DNA of 23,042 nt. Source: a virus. The notes beneath the pieces were generated by a model that worked only from the letters and a program-made list of their open reading frames with translations, was not told the DNA's origin and did not search any database. Of the stretch, positions 19,220 through 23,042 are shown one piece after another (position 1 is the stretch's first letter; every line of letters begins with the position of its first letter). Made by a program: the position numbers and the translations under genes. The stretch lies in IMG/VR virus record IMGVR_UViG_3300034283_000229, positions 1 to 23,042 of that record; one strand, written 5' to 3'.

Positions 19220-20438
19220 AACCCTACAAATCCACACTCCAGAATGGTGCTTGCCATTGCTTGAGCCAGCCCGATACAAGGGCGCATGGGGTGGTCGGGG
19301 CAGCGGTAAGTCCCATGCCTTTGCTGAGTTGATGATTGAGGAACACATCCTCGACCCCAAGCGCAGAAGCGTTTGCGTCCGTGAAATCCAGAAGTCCCTT
19401 AACCAATCAGTCAAACGTCTGCTGGAAACCAAGATTGAGGCTATGAACGCAGGGGCTTACTTTGAAGTCCAAGATTCGGTCATCAAGTCCAAAAAGGGCG
19501 ATGGGGCGATTATTTTCCAAGGGATGCAGAACCACACCGCCGACTCGATTAAGTCGCTGGAAGGGTACGACTGCGCATGGGTAGAAGAAGCTCAGTCATT
19601 AAGCCAGACCAGCCTTGACCTATTAAGGCCAACAATCCGCAAGCCCAACAGCGAACTGTGGTTTACATGGAATCCACGCCAGCAATCCGACCCAGTTGAT
19701 TTTCTACTGCGTGGCCCTGAACCGCCAGCCAGTGCAACGGTCATCAAGGTGAACTTTGGTGAAAATCCGTGGTTTCCACAAGTCCTGAAGGACGAGATGG
19801 AGTACGACAAACGGCGTGACCCTGACAAGTATCAGCACGTTTGGATGGGGCAGTACCTACGCAACAGCAACAGCAGGGTATTCAGAAACTGGAAGATTGA
19901 TGACTTTGAAGCCCCAGCAGAGGCCATTCACCGACTGGGTGCGGACTGGGGATTCTCGGTTGACCCAACAGTTTTGGTGCGCTGCCACATTATTGGGCGC
20001 ACCCTGTACATTGACTATGAGGCGTACATGGTGGGCTGTGAGATTGTCAACACGCCTGAACTGTTCATGCAAGTACCAGAGGCAGAGAAGTGGCCTATCG
20101 TTGCCGACTCAGCCAGACCAGAGACCATCAGCCACATGAAGCGCAACGGCTTTCCCAAGATCATGACAGCTGTCAAAGGGCCAAAGTCTGTTGAGGAAGG
20201 CATCGAATTCTTGAAGAACTACGACATCGTTGTTCATCCTCGCTGTATTCACACCATTGACGAATTAAGCCTATACAGTTATAAATCTGACCCATTGACG
20301 GGGCGAATCCTGCCCCAGCTTGAGGACAAAAAGAATCATGTGATTGATGCTTTGCGGTATGCGTGTGAGGGCATTAGGCGGTCAGCGGTCACAAAACCAG
20401 CTACATTTACGCCATTGCCCAATGTCAAACGCTGGTAG
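19212..20438 (+). CDS. terL: Terminase large subunit
   Basis: 408 residues. ATPase domain: Walker A GGRGSGKS at 27-34, Walker B YDCAWVEEA at about 119-127, and WFTWNPRQ as coupling motif. Nuclease domain: LGADWGFSVDPT with its Asp, VADSARPETI, and DKKNHVIDALRYA near the end, giving the three acidic clusters of an RNase H-like nuclease. It pumps DNA into the head and cuts it. Length and motif order match the Terminase_3/PBSX-like group. It overlaps terS by eight bases. Confidence 0.95.
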   Translation: MGKTLQIHTPEWCLPLLEPARYKGAWGGRGSGKSHAFAELMIEEHILDPKRRSVCVREIQKSLNQSVKRLLETKIEAMNAGAYFEVQDSVIKSKKGDGAIIFQGMQNHTADSIKSLEGYDCAWVEEAQSLSQTSLDLLRPTIRKPNSELWFTWNPRQQSDPVDFLLRGPEPPASATVIKVNFGENPWFPQVLKDEMEYDKRRDPDKYQHVWMGQYLRNSNSRVFRNWKIDDFEAPAEAIHRLGADWGFSVDPTVLVRCHIIGRTLYIDYEAYMVGCEIVNTPELFMQVPEAEKWPIVADSARPETISHMKRNGFPKIMTAVKGPKSVEEGIEFLKNYDIVVHPRCIHTIDELSLYSYKSDPLTGRILPQLEDKKNHVIDALRYACEGIRRSAVTKPATFTPLPNVKRW

Positions 20439-20461
20439 ATAATCGCCCCAAAAGGACAAAT

Positions 20462-22522
20462 ATGGCACGAATACCCAATGACCAACGCCTTGCCAATCTG
20501 CACGCTGAAGCACTGCGGCAGTTCAACGACATACAAACTGCGCTGCGGGATGAACGCCTGCAATGCCTGCAAGACAGACGGTTTTATTCTCTCTGCGGAG
20601 CACAGTGGGAAGGTCCATTGTGGGATCAGTACGAAAATAAACCCAAGTTTGAGGTCAACAAAATCATGTTGGCGGTCATTCGCATCGTTAACGAATACCG
20701 AAATAACCGCATCACCGTTGACTATGTAAGCAAAGACGGGACTGAGAACGACAAGCTGGCCGAAGTCTGCGATGGGTTATATCGTGCTGATGAACAGGCA
20801 TCGGTGGCTGACGAAGCCTACGACAACGCCTTTGAAGAAGCCGTAGGCGGTGGTATTGGCGCATGGCGTTTGCGGACTGTCTACGAGGACGAAGAAGACC
20901 CAGAGAACGAACGCCAGCGCATCAGGTTCGAGCCAATCTTTGATGCTGACAGCTCTGTATTCTTTGACTTAAACGCCAAGCGGCAAGACAAGTCAGATGC
21001 CAAATATGCCTTTGTGGTCACGAGCATGACCCGTGAAAGCTACAAAGAAACCTACAACGATGACCCAACGGACTGGCCAAAGATCATTCACCAGTACGAG
21101 TTTGACTGGGCAACACCAGATGTGGTGTTTGTGGCCGAGTACTACAAGGTCGAGGAAAAGACCGAGGTTATCCGCATATTCGAAGCCATTGATGGAACTG
21201 AGGAACGCTACACCCAAACGGACTTTGCGAACGATGAGACGCTAGAGGAAACCCTGATGGCAGTCGGCACTCGTGAGGTGCGCCAAAAGCGTATCAAGCG
21301 GATGCGGGTTCGCAAATACATCATGTCGGGCGGCAAGGTGCTGGAAGATGCAGGCTACATTGCAGGCCGAAACATCCCCATCGTGGTGGTCTACGGCAAA
21401 CGGTGGTTTGTGGACAACATCGAGCGATGCATGGGTGCTGTGCGCCTGGCTAAAGATGCCCAACGCCTCAAGAATATGCAACTGTCCAAGCTGGGCGAGA
21501 TCAGCGCACTGTCGAGTATCGAAAAGCCCATCATGACCCCTGAGCAAGTAGCAGGGCATCAAGTGATGTGGGCTGAAGACAATCTGCGGGATTACCCTTA
21601 TCTGCTGGTCAACCCAATCACTGGGCCAGATGGCAACACTCAAGTGACTGGGCCATTGGCTTACACCAAGTCGGCAGCAATCCCGCCTGCAATGGCGGCA
21701 CTGTTGCAGATTACCGAGCAGGATATGCAGGACATTTTGGGCAACCCGCAGGGCGCAGACAAGATGGTTTCGGGCGTATCAGGCAAAGCGGTAGAGATGA
21801 TTCAAACCCGTGTGGATATGCAGACGTTCATTTACATGAGCAACTTTGCCAAGGGTATGAAGCGATGCGGCGAGATATGGCTTGGCATGGCAAAGGAAAT
21901 CTACACCGAGGACAAGCGCAAGATGAAAACCATTGCGCCCACTGGTGAAGCTGGCATGGTTGAGCTGATGCAACCCACGATTGACACCGAGACTGGTGCA
22001 GTGGTGATGGCGAATGACTTGAGTGCTGCGACCTTTGATGTGATTGCCGAGGTTGGCCCATCATCCAGCAGTAAACGTGCGGCCACGGTCAGAGCGTTGA
22101 CTGGGATGCTGCAAATCACCCAAGACCCTGAGACAGCCCAAGTCCTGACTGCAATGGCAATGATGAACATGGAAGGCGAGGGCGTTGGGGATGCCAATGC
22201 TTATTTCCGCAAGAAGTTACTGCGGATGGGCGTTGTGCAGGCAACCGAAGACGAAGCACAGGAAATGATGGCTGAGATGCAAGGGCAGACCCAAGACCCG
22301 AACGCTGTATTCCTGCAAGCGGCGGCTGAAGAAGCAATAGCTAAAGCAGCCAAAGCCAGAGCGGATACCGTGGAAACTGTGGCGGCGGCAGAACTTAAAC
22401 GTGCCCAGACGCTGGAAACTTTGGGCAAAGTTCAAGAGAGCGCACAAAACATGGCATTGACAAATACCGAGGCTGTTCAGCAAATTCTGCAAGGGCAGAT
22501 TGTTCAGCCTGTTGTCAGGTAA
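20462..22522 (+). CDS. Portal protein, P22 gp1-like
   Basis: 686 residues, close to the length of P22 gp1 (about 725). AAAGGA stands six bases ahead of the ATG. Recognisable parts: the N-terminal GAQWEGPLWDQYENKPKFEV, then VNEYRNNRITVDYV, the GIGAWRLRT segment, and in the centre NIPIVVVYGKRWFVDN and DNLRDYPYLLVNPITG. The C-terminus is a long Ala/Gln/Glu-rich helix (about 590-680), the counterpart of the P22 barrel that reaches into the capsid. It forms the ring through which DNA enters and leaves. Confidence 0.9.
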   Translation: MARIPNDQRLANLHAEALRQFNDIQTALRDERLQCLQDRRFYSLCGAQWEGPLWDQYENKPKFEVNKIMLAVIRIVNEYRNNRITVDYVSKDGTENDKLAEVCDGLYRADEQASVADEAYDNAFEEAVGGGIGAWRLRTVYEDEEDPENERQRIRFEPIFDADSSVFFDLNAKRQDKSDAKYAFVVTSMTRESYKETYNDDPTDWPKIIHQYEFDWATPDVVFVAEYYKVEEKTEVIRIFEAIDGTEERYTQTDFANDETLEETLMAVGTREVRQKRIKRMRVRKYIMSGGKVLEDAGYIAGRNIPIVVVYGKRWFVDNIERCMGAVRLAKDAQRLKNMQLSKLGEISALSSIEKPIMTPEQVAGHQVMWAEDNLRDYPYLLVNPITGPDGNTQVTGPLAYTKSAAIPPAMAALLQITEQDMQDILGNPQGADKMVSGVSGKAVEMIQTRVDMQTFIYMSNFAKGMKRCGEIWLGMAKEIYTEDKRKMKTIAPTGEAGMVELMQPTIDTETGAVVMANDLSAATFDVIAEVGPSSSSKRAATVRALTGMLQITQDPETAQVLTAMAMMNMEGEGVGDANAYFRKKLLRMGVVQATEDEAQEMMAEMQGQTQDPNAVFLQAAAEEAIAKAAKARADTVETVAAAELKRAQTLETLGKVQESAQNMALTNTEAVQQILQGQIVQPVVR

Positions 22523-22619
22523 GAAAAAAAGTACGACAATCAAAACAACGGTTACCACCCAGCCGTTCAAAGTGGGTGAGTTGAATGGGGTCAAAGATGA
22601 ATCAAAAGGCAGTAATTGA
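22500..22619 (+). CDS. Possible 39-residue ORF between portal and scaffold
   Basis: A TTG-started frame with AAGGG four bases ahead overlaps the end of portal and the start of scaffold. After a short hydrophobic start (MFSLLSG) comes KKKSTTIKTTVTTQPFKVGE, a strikingly Lys/Thr-patterned stretch. It bridges the otherwise gene-free 62 bases. Overlap on both sides and the non-ATG start keep the confidence low. It might be a small structural or assembly peptide. Confidence 0.3.
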   Translation: MFSLLSGKKKSTTIKTTVTTQPFKVGELNGVKDESKGSN

Positions 22620-23042
22620 AGACAATGAACCTGAAGTAGAAGAAGAGGAAATCGAAGTCAGCGAACCCGTTGAAGAGATTGAACCAGAAGATACCGAAGA
22701 AGTTGTTGTCAGCATTGGTGAGGAAGCGCCACCTCCCGAAGAACATACTCCTGCGCCTGAATGGGTTAAAGAGTTGCGTAAGACGAACCGAGAACTGCAA
22801 CGGCAGAATCGTGAATTGCAAGGCAGGCTACAAGCCGCACCACCTGAGACCAAGCCAGTGGTGATAGGTAATAAGCCAAAGCTGGAAGATCACGACTATG
22901 ACGCCGATAAGTACGAGGAAGCATTGGCAAATTGGTTTGAGCGCAAGCGACAAGCTGATGATGCTAACGCCAAGCAAGAAGCTGAAGTTATGAATCAGCA
23001 GAAGGCATGGCAGGCCAAGTTGGATGGTTACGGCAAGGCGAA
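22585..23042 (+). CDS. Scaffold protein (partial)
   Basis: The frame runs past the right edge. Two in-frame ATGs (22585 and 22597) are possible; 22585 follows a stop directly and has GGTGAG four bases upstream, while 22597 has GGGG six bases ahead. The visible part is very acidic at first (EDNEPEVEEEEIEVSEPVEE), then Pro-rich, then a charged coiled coil (ELRKTNRELQRQNRELQGRL). This composition and its place right after portal fit a P22 gp8-like scaffold, which organises coat assembly and then leaves. Confidence 0.75.
   Translation, partial: MGSKMNQKAVIEDNEPEVEEEEIEVSEPVEEIEPEDTEEVVVSIGEEAPPPEEHTPAPEWVKELRKTNRELQRQNRELQGRLQAAPPETKPVVIGNKPKLEDHDYDADKYEEALANWFERKRQADDANAKQEAEVMNQQKAWQAKLDGYGKA

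Noticed and set aside
22591-22853. Minus-strand frames of 76 and 83 residues opposite the scaffold gene
   Set aside because: They are the mirror of the acidic GAA/GAG-rich scaffold N-terminus (Phe/Ser-rich readings) and have no ribosome binding site.
1-23042. CRISPR arrays, tRNA or rRNA genes, insertion sequences, integrase and attachment sites
   Set aside because: I looked for spaced direct repeats, cloverleaf-like segments, transposase or integrase motifs and found none; the only tandem repeats are the four 7-bp units at 14842-14869.

Overview
The window is a contiguous piece of a tailed double-stranded DNA phage or prophage with a short-tailed (podovirus-like, P22/Sf6-type) virion. This rests on an Sf6-like small terminase, a large terminase, a P22-type portal, the start of a scaffold, an internal virion (ejection) protein and two tailspikes with the P22-type head-binding N-terminus. 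The host is Gram-negative: there is an Rz/Rz1 spanin pair and at least one more lipoprotein. Gene style suggests a freshwater betaproteobacterial host, but that is an impression, not proven. No integrase and no CI-type repressor is visible, so lifestyle is open.

Layout. (1) Positions 1-7528, rightward: C-terminus of an internal virion protein, two tandem paralogous tailspikes, a LamG-like fibre protein and three small structural candidates. (2) 7528-9963, rightward: an envelope/lysis block made of a small membrane protein, a tail-anchored coiled-coil protein that seems to start at ATT, a membrane protein overlapping a lipoprotein, a two-helix holin candidate, Rz with Rz1 nested in another frame, and an M15A peptidase endolysin. 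(3) 13922-9960, leftward: a tightly overlapping early operon with a zinc-cluster protein, small proteins, an ERF annealing protein, a YqaJ exonuclease, a small protein with an SSB-like acidic tail, a winged-helix protein and several short unknowns, ending in a 30-residue membrane peptide that converges on the endolysin. (4) 13923-14061: divergent control region with two sigma70-like promoters and a 15-bp inverted repeat between them. (5) From 14062 to the right edge, rightward: a Cro-like repressor without a Shine-Dalgarno, a secreted Cys-rich peptide, a DUF1376 replication protein carrying an iteron-like array, a C5 cytosine methyltransferase locus read in two frames, RusA, a PP-loop (PAPS reductase-like) protein, small zinc proteins, TerS, TerL, portal and scaffold.

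How it fits together. The layout resembles lambdoid phages: left operon for recombination, right operon for replication and DNA modification running straight into packaging and head genes, with tail and lysis genes forming the other end of a circularly permuted map. ERF, YqaJ and the SSB-tail protein look like a single-strand-annealing recombination module; RusA would resolve junctions before packaging.

Most notable points: the methyltransferase frame is broken by one TGA while an overlapping +1 frame of 303 codons stays open across the whole locus; four tandem 7-bp repeats followed by an AT-rich palindrome inside the replication gene look like an origin; an uncharacterised membrane/lipoprotein cassette precedes the standard lysis genes; and several tiny genes (30, 38, 49, 55 residues) lie outside ordinary ORF size limits.
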